From: Oegoconia quadripuncta
Taxonomy: Eukaryota; Arthropoda; Insecta; Lepidoptera; Autostichidae
Reading direction: 5' to 3'
DNA: 64,000 nucleotides
Assembly (NCBI GenBank): GCA_949316235.1
Contig: OX438743.1
Coordinates: 32,147,242 to 32,211,241 of the forward strand
Shown: one piece after another, positions 23,204 to 33,069 of the stretch
Numbering within the stretch: the first letter of the stretch is position 1
How the letters are laid out: each line of letters begins with the position of its first letter
Translations under genes and position numbers: made by a program
The notes under the pieces: generated by a model
Told to the model about the DNA's origin: nothing
Seen by the model: the letters and a program-made list of their open reading frames with translations, nothing else
Database searches by the model: none

Positions 23204-23279
23204 GCCTTTGAGCGCCGCGCCGGTCACCAGTGACCACAAACAATTGATTTTCAATTGTGTCTGCGTAGCGGCAATCGTG
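23204..23279 (-). mobile_element. 76-bp TTAA-flanked miniature element, copy 2
   Basis: TTAA at 23200-23203 and 23280-23283 bound a reverse-oriented copy of 15190-15269: GCCTTTGAGCGCCGCGCCGG, TCACCAGTGACC, CAATTGATTTTCAATTG, TGTCTGCGTAGCGGC. Confidence 0.7.
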
Positions 23280-23283
23280 TTAA

Positions 23284-23714
23284 ATAGTAATAGTTTAAAT
23301 ATTGTAAATCTATCATTAACAATGTAATCTTTTGCAGATTTATTTCTTAGGTTTTTTACTTTATTTTAACTTTAAGATGTCTACGAAAACCTGTGAAGGT
23401 TTTTATGTTCAAGGATGTAAATTCGTAAACACCGAACCTGCAGAACGATCAAAGAAACACCGTAAAGAGATTTGTAGCCACAAAATATACATGCTCTGCG
23501 ATATTTGGTACAATGGGATAGAGCTTTAGTTGTTGCTGATACTAACTCCATATGAATCAGCTGTTTACAGGTTATGGTTTTTCATTCTCATTTCTTCTCT
23601 GGCCCCTCATTGTGGTTGTTGTTGTCAATTTATACGAGTATCTATTGGAAATTACCTATACTATCTATCTACGAGTCTCTGCCTACCCCTATAGGGAAAC
23701 AGGCGTGACATTAT
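23284..23714. other. intergenic, nothing recognised
   Basis: Short + strand frames at 23332-23806 lack recognisable domains. The later ones overlap the LINE fragment below. Confidence 0.4.
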
Positions 23715-24150
23715 GTATGTATGTGTCTATTGGAAATAATAATAGGGGTTTATTGCAGTTATGTCCAACCTACTACCGTTTCGGAAAAGGAAATCGTCTA
23801 TGGTAAAAGAAGATGGGGAAGAACTCACAGGATTATTGTTGTCCTTTTTTTAAATAAAAAGCCTACGACTAAAACTCAAATTTATAATTTGGGATACACC
23901 AAGCGTGATTGTCATTCAATAACCTTTTTTTTTGCTAACGTTGTTTTGACATGATTTTTATATTTTTTTCACAGTTAATGACATTCTCAGGTATACGGTT
24001 ATATAACCGTATACAGTGTCCCATAAATGATGTATTAACTTTGTTTACTCTAAACATAGGGGTAGCCAATTTGTCTTTATATCTCAATTTTTTTAAGTTA
24101 TGCCCAACACTATTTTTCGGGAATGCAGAAATAATATACAATCAAATCTT
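23715..24150 (-). pseudogene. LINE 3' end with reverse-transcriptase C-terminus
   Basis: The minus-strand frame (24141 to 23935) reads KVNTSFMGHCIRLYNRIPEN VIN-like sequence, matching the terminal SFLxxGIxLYNxLPxxI signature of jockey/CR1-type reverse transcriptases. The downstream 3' region (23767-23830 on the + strand: CTACTACCGTTTCGGAAAAG) matches 35960-36060, a second 3' end of the same family. 5'-truncated and inactive. Confidence 0.6.
23991..24014. repeat. perfect 24-bp palindrome
   Basis: GTATACGGTTAT followed by its exact reverse complement, inside the LINE remnant. It encodes IRLYNRI in both directions. Confidence 0.9.
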
Positions 24151-25138
24151 GTAAATACTTCCTTTATTTACAATATTAATATCAATAAATAGTACGATCA
24201 AATAAAAAAAAATGATAAGGCTTCTAGTGAGTTTAGTAATGGAACGATTCATAAATGTTATTGATAATACGCTGACTACTGTAACGGAGCCTTCTCATCA
24301 ACATTCTCAAGATTAGTGGTGTATACTCACAATTAGTCCTAATTCACGCTGCGATCTCCGTAGAAAGCTAACAAGATATAATTGCAGTTCAGTAGCCCTT
24401 TTACTTGCATTTACTAGGACTGGAGTTATGATCAGCTTTCTTATCCTTAACGATTGTATACAATACACAATATTGCTCGTCGTTAGCCGATGCAATCCGG
24501 GTTTCAAGAGGTACCTTTATACTTAATATAGCTTTGATTACTTTTTGAGAGTATGAAACATATAAATAAAAATTATGTAAGAATAAGTAAATTTTCATGG
24601 GCTTGTCAATTCTTAATAAGGACAACAAAGGGAAAAGGATCGCAATACGTTGTCCGCGTCTAACGATGTTGCGTAAGCGCGACCAAAACTGAAACTGTAC
24701 CTATTCGATGTGGGTCACTGGTGCATCCTTGACTACTGCTAATATTCCATTGCGGAATCACACTTATTCATTGTTGGAACACTCATTATTACTTACTTAA
24801 GGAAATTTAACTGATGTTACTTTCAATCTTAAAGACATGTATTAAATTTCCCATTGTTTCTTTCGTCATTAGGCCCTCGGCGTCTATTGAATTGAGCAAT
24901 TTAGAAAACTACCATTGTACATTGATATACTGTTTTGGATCAAAGCACTTTAGGGAAGTAGGCACACGATCTAGGAGTAAGTAATATGCTGTAATGTAAC
25001 GCGTTTCCGTAGCGCTCGTATACTAGGAAGTAAGCTCTCTCAGAACTGGATATGTAACGACACAGGACAAAGACCTATCGAACGGTCAGTTCCCTCGTCG
25101 AGATCTGGAGCTACAGGAAAGTTGTCTATGGTCGCTCA
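24151..25138. other. intergenic, upstream of gene 2
   Basis: No supported gene. Minus-strand frames at 24313-24628 have no recognisable domain. Confidence 0.4.
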
Positions 25139-25170
25139 TATAAATGCGTGAACTTGATACCGCCTTGCAC
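25139..25170 (+). promoter_or_regulatory. core promoter of gene 2: TATA box and initiator-like site
   Basis: TATAAATG at 25139-25146 is followed 30 bases later by GCACTT with its A at 25169, a plausible start. The 5' leader would be about 111 nt. An alternative TATAAT at 25232 is too close to the ATG to be favoured. Confidence 0.5.
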
Positions 25171-25235
25171 TTTTCCGTCCGCCGGTGCATAGAACACTTT
25201 TCCTTTCGCACCACGCATTTTCCATCGAGAATATA

Positions 25236-25241
25236 ATGTAA
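25236..25241 (+). promoter_or_regulatory. start-stop upstream ORF (ATGTAA) in the gene 2 leader
   Basis: The only ATG between the predicted start site and the gene 2 initiator is followed directly by TAA, 38 nt before the main ATG at 25280. Minimal uORFs of this type can lower or delay downstream initiation; use here is inference and depends on the transcription start. Confidence 0.4.
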
Positions 25242-25279
25242 TTGGAAACTCGTGAGTGTCACGCCCAGGAAAATCCATC

Positions 25280-26448
25280 ATGGCGATTAAGGGATTATTG
25301 GTAAGCATATTCTTATGTAACTATAGCGTTTTTGTAACATAACCTCCATTATTATATAACTGAACGAAATTGAAGTCAATTATCTACCTGTTATATTATT
25401 GGTGAAATTGGTTTACTATATAGGTACCTCTGTAATGTAAACATTTTTCAATACGTAATATAGAAACTAAACTACAATTACAAAAGCTGATTGATTAACT
25501 TCTCCGCCTATGTATTAAATAAAGCTGAGAGTTAGTATTCCTTAATTACAGGTGTTTGTGGCTTTCGCCGCGTTGGTATGCGCCAGTGAAGTGGAAGATG
25601 TGGAGCAGAAGAAAAGAGGTGCCGGTAAAGCGACCAATTTGAACGCAATTCCGACTGGAGCCCAGAAGCCAGAATACACCTACAGTATTTACTCGCAGAA
25701 TCCTTCGCAAAATCAAGGTCTTCCTTACCAGCCTCAGCAAGTGTCTAACTCTTTTTACCCCAGTCAAGGCGCCAATCAATACTATACTTCAGCAAACCCA
25801 CCGACTGATGCTTCGTCATATCCTCCACAACCTCAGATAAATCTCTTACCGCCGCCGTCTACTTCCCAATTCGTACCTCTTAATTTTTTACCAAATCCTG
25901 GTTACCAATCCAAATTTCAAATTGTGCCCACAAAAACTGCTAATGGGAACATACAATTGGCTATTATCTCGCCCAGCTTCCAATCGCCTGTTGCATCTTA
26001 CCCGCAGCAACTGTATGCCCCGAACGGCAATCAACAAATTAACCCGCAGAGCTCGCTACTGACCTCGCTGGCTTCACAAGGGCAGTACAATTTGGCCCAG
26101 AATTATCAGCCGCTATCACTTGGTAATCCATATTTAGGTCAACCATCAACTATGTTATTACTTGCTCAACCGAACCCTTCTCTTTACAACAATCTTCTTT
26201 ATCCAAACCCAGTACAAAGTTTCTACAACTATTATCCAACGAATTCTCAAGCTAAGTATAATCCAAGTTATTTATCACAGTCCTCCAATGATTATGAAAA
26301 AGCTCCTTCTTCTTTAAGCCAGAGTATTTCTAAGGAAGACAATGATATAGGTGTTCACAATGCTGAGTACATAACACCGGCTGACGCCACAAATTATAAA
26401 AATGCATATGCGGCGAGTCGAAGCCCTTCTTATACCAAAATAACATAA
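25280..26448 (+). CDS. secreted Pro/Gln/Asn/Tyr-rich protein, probable cuticular or matrix protein (gene 2)
   Basis: Exons 25280-25300 (MAIKGLL) and 25552-26448, joined across a 251-bp phase-0 intron (GTAAGC donor, TTAATTACAG acceptor), give 305 aa. The start ATG sits in a good context (CATCATGG). Residues 1-18, MAIKGLLVFVAFAALVCA, are the signal peptide. An acidic leader ends in QKKR at residues 26-29, a likely dibasic cleavage site. The mature part is low-complexity, rich in P, Q, N, Y and S, with one more ordered block at about residues 110-145 (FVPLNFLPNPGYQSKFQIVP then KTANGNIQLAI) that looks like the conserved core. It has no R&R chitin-binding consensus and no cysteine after the signal peptide. 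Architecture parallels gene 1: small first exon, 18-residue signal and KR leader. A hypothetical-class cuticle protein is the best guess; other matrix roles remain open. Confidence 0.88.
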
Positions 26449-26700
26449 TGTAGTATTAGGTTAATCAAAGGTAGGTTGACACTCTATGTATTTATATAAT
26501 CATGTTGCCATTGTTAACCAATTCTATTTATTTAGTGCCTATTTAGATTTAAGTGTTGCACATTGACAGTTTCATTGAAAAAAGATACATAAATATTGAG
26601 AATTGTTGTATGTTTTCTTATTGTTTTTCTTCTTAGGTTACCTAATATAAGAGTGGAATAGTTTTGCACATTAGTTTTGGAACAATTTAGTAGAATATTA
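26449..26700 (+). terminator. 3' untranslated region of gene 2
   Basis: No canonical AATAAA is present. CATAAA at 26588-26593, followed by a T/GT-rich tract (TTGTTGTATGTTTTCTTATT), is the best candidate cleavage signal. Confidence 0.35.
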
Positions 26701-27015
26701 TGCAAATATTAGTCTGTATGTAATAATCATAACAGCAAACTATAGCTATTTCATCTGGAAGTACTAACGGAAGGAACTAATAGAGTCTAATGAACATTGA
26801 TGATCTACAGTACTTTCCCTAACGCTTTGTTAATGTAGTTTTACATCCGTAAACGCTACACGTACCAATAAGTAAAGCAAGATCAATGTAAGTAGATACC
26901 TACTCGACAGTGGTTCCAACTTTGAAAACGTAATTACAATATTTTCATGTTATAAAGATTTACACAAAATGTGTAGAATCTATAAGAAAATGAGTGGCAA
27001 AAATACAATTAAAAA
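26701..27015. other. intergenic, nothing recognised
   Basis: AT-rich, no features supported. Confidence 0.4.
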
Positions 27016-27017
27016 AT

Positions 27018-27350
27018 AACCGCTCTGTGGCTCAATGTGAACAACATTGGGTTTACGATTCGGAGGTCGCGGGTTCGATCCCTAGCGGGGTACATGTTTA
27101 AGTACTCGGTTTGGTTGGTGGTAGGGCATTTTAAATGTCCGCCTGGCTAGCTACCACCGACTTATCTAAATCTGCCGCCAAGCAGCAACGTTAATAGCAT
27201 TGTTGTGTTCCGGTTGTCAGAGATAAGATAGCCAGTCCCCCAAATGTGTTGGGGTTTCCGGGTCAGTACGCTTCCACCTTCGACATCATCTTCACTTAAC
27301 ATCAGGTGTGATTGAGGTCAAGTACCAACCCGTTATGCATAAAAAAAAGA
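27018..27350 (+). repeat. SINE-b, full-length reference copy
   Basis: Head: CCGCTCTGTGGCTCAATGTG as the A-box region and GGTCGCGGGTTCGATCCCTA as the B box, then GCGGGGTACATGTTTAAGTA. Body: CTCGGTTTGGTTGGTGGTAG, TCTGCCGCCAAGCAGCAACG, GAGATAAGATAGCCAG, CCACCTTCGACATCATCTTC, ATCAGGTGTGATTGAGGTCA. Tail: ATGCATAAAAAAAAG. About 330 bp. The head cannot fold as a working tRNA. Confidence 0.88.
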
Positions 27351-27837
27351 ACACAGAAACGGCCGAATTGAATTCGGTTAAGGAGTTATATTGACCTAAG
27401 TAATAAATAAGAATCTGACGAAGTAATCTCTTCATTTTTATACGTATGCATGTGTTTAAAATATCCTGAATAGTTTATGTAGATAAAGAAAAAACGCCCG
27501 ATGATCCATTTCCCATACCTAGTCTGTTCACTAAAGAGATTTGATTCTGTCAATAATTTATTTACTTATTTTCAAAGAATAAGTTTGATAGACGAATTAG
27601 GCCAACCAATCATAGAAAGCAATGAAATTTGCCGGGTAGTGGAGATTTAAACTTTGCAGAAAACAGCACTATATATAGAAGTTTAATTTTAATAACATCT
27701 AAAGACGGGTTGTTCCCCGAAAATGATAACATAGATTATCAAATGAGATCACTAATTAGATATCTGCATCCCTCTCTTCCACATTCCCATGCCTGACAAG
27801 TTATATTAGGCAACACAATTAAGGTAGCAGGCTGTAT

Positions 27838-28058
27838 ATATAAATAAATATAAATATTTCGGACAAGTACACCAATCATCTAGTCCTAAACTAAGCCAAG
27901 CTTGTACTATGGATAAACATACAAAATATTTATATAAACATCCATGACTTCGGAATAAATGTTCGTATTCATCCCACAAACATTTACCCCTCGCGGGAAT
28001 CGAACCCGCAACCGTTGGTTTCGCTAACAGTGTCACTATCCACTATACCAATCGATCG
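27838..28058 (-). repeat. SINE-a copy
   Basis: Near-identical to 5411-5657 except for an 11-base deletion around 27910 (the TAGATAACG region). Its B box reads GGTTCGATTCCCGC on the minus strand. Confidence 0.85.
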
Positions 28059-28193
28059 TCAAGTTAGTACTTACCTATTATTGTAACTTGTGTAATGCTA
28101 TAAATATATTAATAGATTATTTAAGTTATTGAGTTTAAAATAACAAAATAAATTTATATTCCATAAAAGATAAGTATTTGGAAAAATTGTTTC
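28059..28193. repeat. flank shared with 5658-5790
   Basis: GTTAGTACTTACCTATTATT through GGAAAAATTGTTTCAA, one or two differences from the other copy. Both matches stop abruptly at the same base. Confidence 0.85.
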
Positions 28194-28569
28194 AATGGCG
28201 CTGGTACACGATCTTCAATTGTATATTAATCTTCCTTTCATGACTATTATTGTATTACTAGATAATATAGTGCGTAAGCAACACAATAAAATTACTTTCT
28301 AACGATCGCTTTGTTCGAAATGTTAACGGGTTTTTAAACTTAAAAAATAAAGAGCATTCTGTATAATAGTTTAGTGGAACGGATTCGGGTTGGAAGCGTT
28401 TGACATAACAAAGGTGTGAAATAAATAAAAAGATACCTATAGTTATTAGTTTCTATCGGAAATGACATTATACGTCTTTACCGCCATTGCTTAGAAGCTG
28501 TCACGGTTAATCATGATTGAATTGAATAATGTTAAATCAATTAGCTTCAACCAGTGACTGATATCTACA

Positions 28570-28790
28570 GGTTGAAATTTAATTCGTACAATTCCTATTT
28601 ACCGGTGACTTCACTCCTGATTATGAACAACTTTCCACAAAGAACCATAGCCGAATTCGATCAAAAAATTTCGAATGTCCATTCTATGTAAGTCCAACAA
28701 TTTGCGGATGAATTCGGATATGGTTCCTAATGGAAAGTTGATCGTAATAAGGAGTAGTGTCACCAGTCGAAAATTGTTGGATTTCCATAC
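28570..28790. mobile_element. diverged hairpin MITE (relative of 22702-22919)
   Basis: Left arm ACAGGTTGAAATTTAATTCG, CCGGTGACTTCACTCCTGAT, GAACAACTTTCC. Right arm GGAAAGTTGATCGTAATAAG, GAGTAGTGTCACCAGTCG. Same order as the 22702 element with many changes. Confidence 0.65.
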
Positions 28791-29015
28791 TAAAGTCGGT
28801 TTCAGTATGGTATAAGTTTTGGATCATTAATAATAATGGATAAATATAATCGATAATTTTTTGATCCACTTCGACTATGGTTTCTTCTGGAACGTTGTTC
28901 GTAATCAAGAGATTCAAATTTTTTATGGATTTTTATTTTATGGATTTCCAATAAAGTTGGTTTCAGAATGGTATAAGTTTTGGATCGTTAATAATAATCG
29001 ATAATTTTTTGATCG
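28788..29015. repeat. two direct repeats of about 60-75 bp
   Basis: GGTTTCAGTATGGTATAAGT then TTTGGATCATTAATAATAAT (28798 on) recurs as GGTTTCAGAATGGTATAAGT then TTTGGATCGTTAATAATAAT (28961 on), each ending ATCGATAATTTTTTGATC. The second lacks about 15 internal bases. A MITE-arm fragment lies between them. Confidence 0.75.
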
Positions 29016-29571
29016 AATCCTTCTGAATCGAATATATATCTTATTTATGCCTCTGCATCCAACTTTAGTTAGACGGCTGATGCACAAAATACTCTTGAAA
29101 CATTTTCATATTCGACAACATAGATGAGTACGAACATAGTAGGGTTAAAAAGTGTATATCCAATCCTAGAAGATTGCTTATTTAACGGACAATATTTTTA
29201 ATCCTTATAGAATAGAACGTATTCATTATACGTAAATTATTTGAGCTGGAACTGGATATCCATTTTATAAACCCGTTAACGTAATATTGGCCTGTTTACT
29301 ATAGATGTATTTTGTTTAGTATCGCGTGAAAAGTGAACTTTATGGACCAAAGAAATTATCATTTTATCGCAATTATCACATAAAATCACTGAGTGACTGA
29401 TGTATCGACTTCAATTAATTTAAAGAAGAATGGAAACGTGAGAAAGTGTTTGGGTGTAAAGTGATGTAACTGCTCGTATATTATCAGAGGTGTGTACTAT
29501 CAGTAGGCGGCCTCGTGGTGAAAGGAGTCCGCATGCTTCGCTAATTGCCCCCCTCGTATTATTTGTATCAT

Positions 29572-29643
29572 TTCTGAGATGCGCAATCGAACGCACCTGT
29601 GTGTACTACAGGGGGAGTCGATATATTAACTGAGCTAGATCAT
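29572..29643 (-). pseudogene. tRNA-like pseudogene
   Basis: The minus strand has an excellent A box (TAGCTCAGTTAATATATCG), a 5-bp anticodon-like stem CCTGT/ACAGG around a 7-nt loop, and a T arm TGCG-TTCGATT-GCGCA. There is no complementary acceptor stem and position 33 of the loop is G rather than T, so a functional tRNA is unlikely. Could also be a SINE head. Confidence 0.35.
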
Positions 29644-29949
29644 GAAAAAATAAGTTATATAAGAAAAACAAATGTTTACACCTTCTTGGTGTAGGGGGTC
29701 TGAAGTATTTATAAAAGAAATAGAACCGCCTTTATATAAAGGCTTGGTAGTTTGTAAGAAATTATAATACAATTTCTTTCAAACAACCAAGGTGAACCTT
29801 ATAACATTATAAGACAGATAGTACGATAGTAGATAGTTCAGCCACGCTTATATTCGAACTAACTCGCAATGTGTTTGAAGGCGTTGTGTGTGTGCCCAAG
29901 TCTTTCTCGTATCTCAGTAATGCAAGGTCCAATCAGTGCGGCTTTTTAA

Positions 29950-30000
29950 GCGCCTTCAAAAAAAGGAGGAGGTTCTCAATTCGTCGGGATATTAAAAAGA
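29950..30000 (+). repeat. dispersed repeat fragment (CTTCAAAAAAAGGAGGAGG)
   Basis: CTTCAAAAAAAGGAGGAGGT then TCTCAATTCGTCGGGAT. The same motif occurs at 34065 (ACTTCAAAAAGGAGGAGATT). It is a common lepidopteran repeat motif of unknown class. Confidence 0.5.
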
Positions 30001-30005
30001 CACGG

Positions 30006-30073
30006 GAAACGGTTTAACTGATTTTCATTTAGCATAGCTAGGAATGCTAGATGAAAATCAGTTAAGCCGTTTC
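30006..30073 (+). repeat. 30-bp hairpin with an 8-nt loop
   Basis: Left arm 30006-30035 (GAAACGGTTTAACTGATTTT...) pairs with 30044-30073. The only two mismatches are T/G, which would be G-U pairs in + strand RNA, so the transcript would form a fully paired 30-bp stem. A small-RNA precursor shape is possible, but the arms resemble TE sequence. Confidence 0.85.
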
Positions 30074-30548
30074 GTGGATATTCAGCTTTTAACACAGTTG
30101 ATTCTTGGTATCCTCTTTTATCACAAGCTTTTTAAATTCTAAATTTATAGTTATTGTTCTGTACAAATGCAAAAGGCTCGAGCCAATCGGAGCATGCACA
30201 GGGCATGCCCGCAAAATAAACAGTTTTAAACTTGTTAGTCGTAAAGTTACGAGCACATCCCGACCGGTCCGACCATCTCGGCTCGCAACACTAAATGTGA
30301 CGGTCACTAATCGATCTTTATTACCTCATGAGAGTCCTCATTATTTGCTTACTTCAAGTCTATTTCCGTGTTAATTGAGATTAAGATTAGATAAATTAAT
30401 GTGGAACAACAATTTAGACCGACACATTTAATTATTTCGCATTAATTTTTAGGACTCTCTCATGCATTGTGTTAAGCGTTTAATTCATAATACCTAAATG
30501 ACGTCACGACCTATTTCCCAAATTGGGTGATCAGAGATTCCCAAACAT

Positions 30549-30989
30549 ATGTGTTCTGGTATTCCAATCATTACAAGCTTTATATTTTTGCGTTTAGTAA
30601 TACAGAAATACACAAGTGTCATAGGAGAGTGGTCCATCGCTGGTGAAACATGCAAGTCTACAGATGTTTTTTTGTCCTTTAGTTGTGGACGTCAAGATGA
30701 GGGAACCACCCCTCAAAAGCCAAATATTATCAAACCAGTCGTTAGTACCCGCATAGTACCTGTTGGCATCTATATCAAAAACATTAGTACCTCAAAGTAT
30801 TCAAAAATATCATGTGTAATATGTGGTTCCTCCATCTTGACGTCAAGATGGAGGGACCACCTTCGGTTCTTAAAAAATATAACATATACCGTTAAAATTA
30901 CCTCACAAAAGCTTAATCTTTATAATCGTTCTTCTAACAGTTTTGGAGATTTGATTTTTTTTAAATTAATTAAAAAAAAAATTATATGA
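30549..30989 (+). other. 146-codon open frame, function not recognised
   Basis: Longest unexplained frame in the window after genes 1 and 2. It contains two cysteine-bearing blocks and the motif SSILTSRWRDH, but no domain I know. Part of it is created by a palindrome (30823-30860) and by its direct repeat at 30685-30710. The ending is low-complexity (IKKKII). Probably a chance frame in an old repeat. Confidence 0.2.
30823..30860. repeat. 38-bp palindrome with one mismatched pair
   Basis: The core TCCATCTTGACGTCAAGATG then GA (30831-30852) is a perfect 22-bp palindrome; pairing extends to GTGG...CCAC. The right half recurs directly at 30687 (GGACGTCAAGATGAGGGAAC then CACC). Confidence 0.9.
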
Positions 30990-31139
30990 GAAATGCTTTT
31001 TTACCGACCACGGGAAGAGACCATCACTAGTAGAATGACAGGCGTGATAAACGTTTATGTCGCGCGAGATTTTATGCGGCAAACTAAGTAAGTAATCCTT
31101 AATTTACTCAGATTGTACATAAGGTATTCACAGGATTCA

Positions 31140-31261
31140 TCAGCATTATCATATCAGCCACTGCTAAACATAATCCTACCCCATAGATTTATTTGAGCGC
31201 TTGGTTGAAAGCGGCCTGCATCCAGCGACTTTCATCAGGTCGTCTGTCCACCTTGTTGGGG
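31140..31261 (-). pseudogene. RTE-like LINE C-terminus, part split by another LINE
   Basis: The minus strand reads (K)VDRRPDE.../RWTDDLMKVAG-type sequence next to TATCAGCCACTGCTAAACAT (3' end). Its continuation, encoding KRSVGRPK on the minus strand, is at 32125-32180, beyond the inserted LINE at 31262-32123. Confidence 0.6.
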
Positions 31262-32123
31262 ACAAACAAACAAACAAACAAAATATTCTTTATTGTACAA
31301 CAATAAGAAGCATAAAAAGAAATAACAAAAAGGGGATAGTACAATTTGGCGGCCTTATCACTAAATGCGATCTCTTCCAGGCAACCTTTGGGTTAGAAAG
31401 CATTATGCACATGACATGTAGGTAGCGTGCACGGTAAACTAATTTTAATAAAATAAATAAATCACCCATATAAATACATACGTTAATTGAATACATACAA
31501 ACACACATACATAATATATACATAATAATACATACATAATATATATAAAAAATAATACATATAATATATACCAATATTTGAATTTATACTAATTAAATAG
31601 AGTAGTACGTAACTAAGCACACAGTAATTATTGCGAGTATGAAACGAAAAGAGGATAGATAGAGGAGCTAGATGGCTAGATACAACTCCTTCACTTGTGC
31701 CTTGAATACGTTCAGTGACTGAGCACGTCTAACTGAATCTGGTAGCGAGTTCCATAGCCGAATAGCTTGTAATCTAAAGGATTGACCGTAAAACTTCGTC
31801 AAGTTAGGAGAAACGTACAGTCGGAGGTTTTCAGAAGAACGAAGAGGGCGAGTGTGAGTTGCGGAAAGATATTGGAACTGTTCTTTTAGATAGATGGGGG
31901 TCCGAGGATCGGAAAGTATTGAGTACAGAAGTGAAACGATGTGTAGGTCTTTACGACGACGCATTGGAAGCCACTTGAGCTGACTTCTGTACTCAGAGAC
32001 GTGATCATATTTTCGGAGCCCAAATATAAATCTAATGGAGAGATTTTGGAGACGTTCCAGTTTATTAAGTAGTCCAACCGTTAAGTCTGGATAGCAAGTG
32101 TCGGCATAATCAAGGATAGGTAA
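31262..32123 (-). mobile_element. 5'-truncated LINE with reverse-transcriptase C-terminus
   Basis: The minus-strand frame runs from about 32118 through 31668 without a stop. It encodes ILDYADTCYPDLTVGLLNKL, then ERLQNLSIRFIFGLR, and ends FRLQAIRLWNSLPDSVRRAQ, SLNVFKAQVKELYLAI. These are the ILxYA(D), LQN/RxxRxIxG and LWNSLP signatures of jockey/CR1-type reverse transcriptases after the catalytic domain. The 3' UTR holds GAAGAGATCGCATTTAGTGA then TAAGGCCGCC, an AATAAAG signal, and a (TTTG)n tail at 31263-31283. It inserted into an older RTE-like copy. Confidence 0.8.
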
Positions 32124-32124
32124 A

Positions 32125-32190
32125 AGGAGGGATTATGCAAGCGCAACTTTGGACGTCCTACACTGCGCTCACTTTGATACAGCTTGTTTC
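32125..32190 (-). pseudogene. RTE-like LINE fragment, second part
   Basis: GGACGTCCTACACTGCGCTC is the reverse of the GKRSVGRP codons, identical in placement to 2733-2752. Completes the fragment begun at 31140. Confidence 0.55.
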
Positions 32191-32231
32191 TTTTATGGTA
32201 ACATGCTTACTTTTACCTACCTACCTGTTAA

Positions 32232-32516
32232 CGACCTGTTTGGTGTAGTGGTTAGAAACTCTGCTGCTATGGTGGTTTAACCAAATGGTCGCGGCTTCGA
32301 ATCCCGCTAGGGACAAATGTTTGTATGATGAATACAGATATGTGCTCCCAAGTTATGGATGTTTTTCATTTATATATGTATTTATTTACAAAAAAAAATG
32401 TATTTGAGTAGTTTATCAAACATCTGGTATCTATAATACAAGCCTAGTTGGTTAGTGTGGAACTAGATGGCGCTGTGTGTATGTGGAAAGATATTTATTA
32501 TTATTATATTATTATT
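32232..32516 (+). repeat. SINE-c copy (tRNA-derived)
   Basis: Head ACCTGTTTGGTGTAGTGGTT (A box) and GGCTTCGAATCCCGCTAGGG (B box), body GATGAATACAGATATGTGCT, ACAAGCCTAGTTGGTTAGTG then TGGAACTAGATGGCGCTGTG, tail (ATT)n at 32496-32519. The body is homologous to SINE-a, so the two are one superfamily. Confidence 0.85.
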
Positions 32517-33069
32517 ATTTAAAACTCCGTGGACACAGGAAATTTTACCGCAGGTTCGGATGCGAAACGCTCAAGGACTCTTACTGAAGCAAAACCCAAT
32601 GGACTGTCATCCGTTAGTTCTTCGGAATGTTAGCGATTTCCAAATGGAGTCTGTCTCCGTATGTACAGATGCCTCATTTCCATAAATATGCCGTTGAGTC
32701 GTGCCTTTGCATTTTCGTTAATTGCTATAGTTTTGTTGTGCAACTGCTCATCCGCATATTCATTTGTCGCACATCCGTAGCAGTATTTAAATTGAGTACC
32801 TGATAAAGCAGCAGGTAGATACCAAAATGGTGTGAATAGAAGTCTTTACCCGACTGCAGCGAAGGCAAAAAAAGGAGGGTTATTATTATTTAGACAAAGA
32901 TGTTATACCATTGCTTCTCGTCAGTGAGTGCCTAATAATAATCATGAGATTTTCTCCAGTATAAAATGTTTATGTGAGTTGACCAGAAGAGTTTTTAAAA
33001 AGGATTTGCCACTGGCCACGTGGCACGAGCTTGGCATAGGACGGTCTGTTGAGTTCGGCAGAGGAATAT
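32517..33069. other. intergenic, nothing recognised
   Basis: The open frame at 32467-32685 begins inside the SINE tail. No gene is supported. Confidence 0.4.

Noticed and set aside
25126..25308. 60-aa minus-strand frame over the gene 2 promoter and first exon
   Set aside because: No recognisable domain; overlaps a better-supported + strand start, signal peptide and splice donor.
27018..27100. Possible functional tRNA genes at the SINE heads (also 48045, 51400, 61248)
   Set aside because: A and B boxes are present, but acceptor and anticodon stems do not pair, and every copy continues into a shared SINE body.
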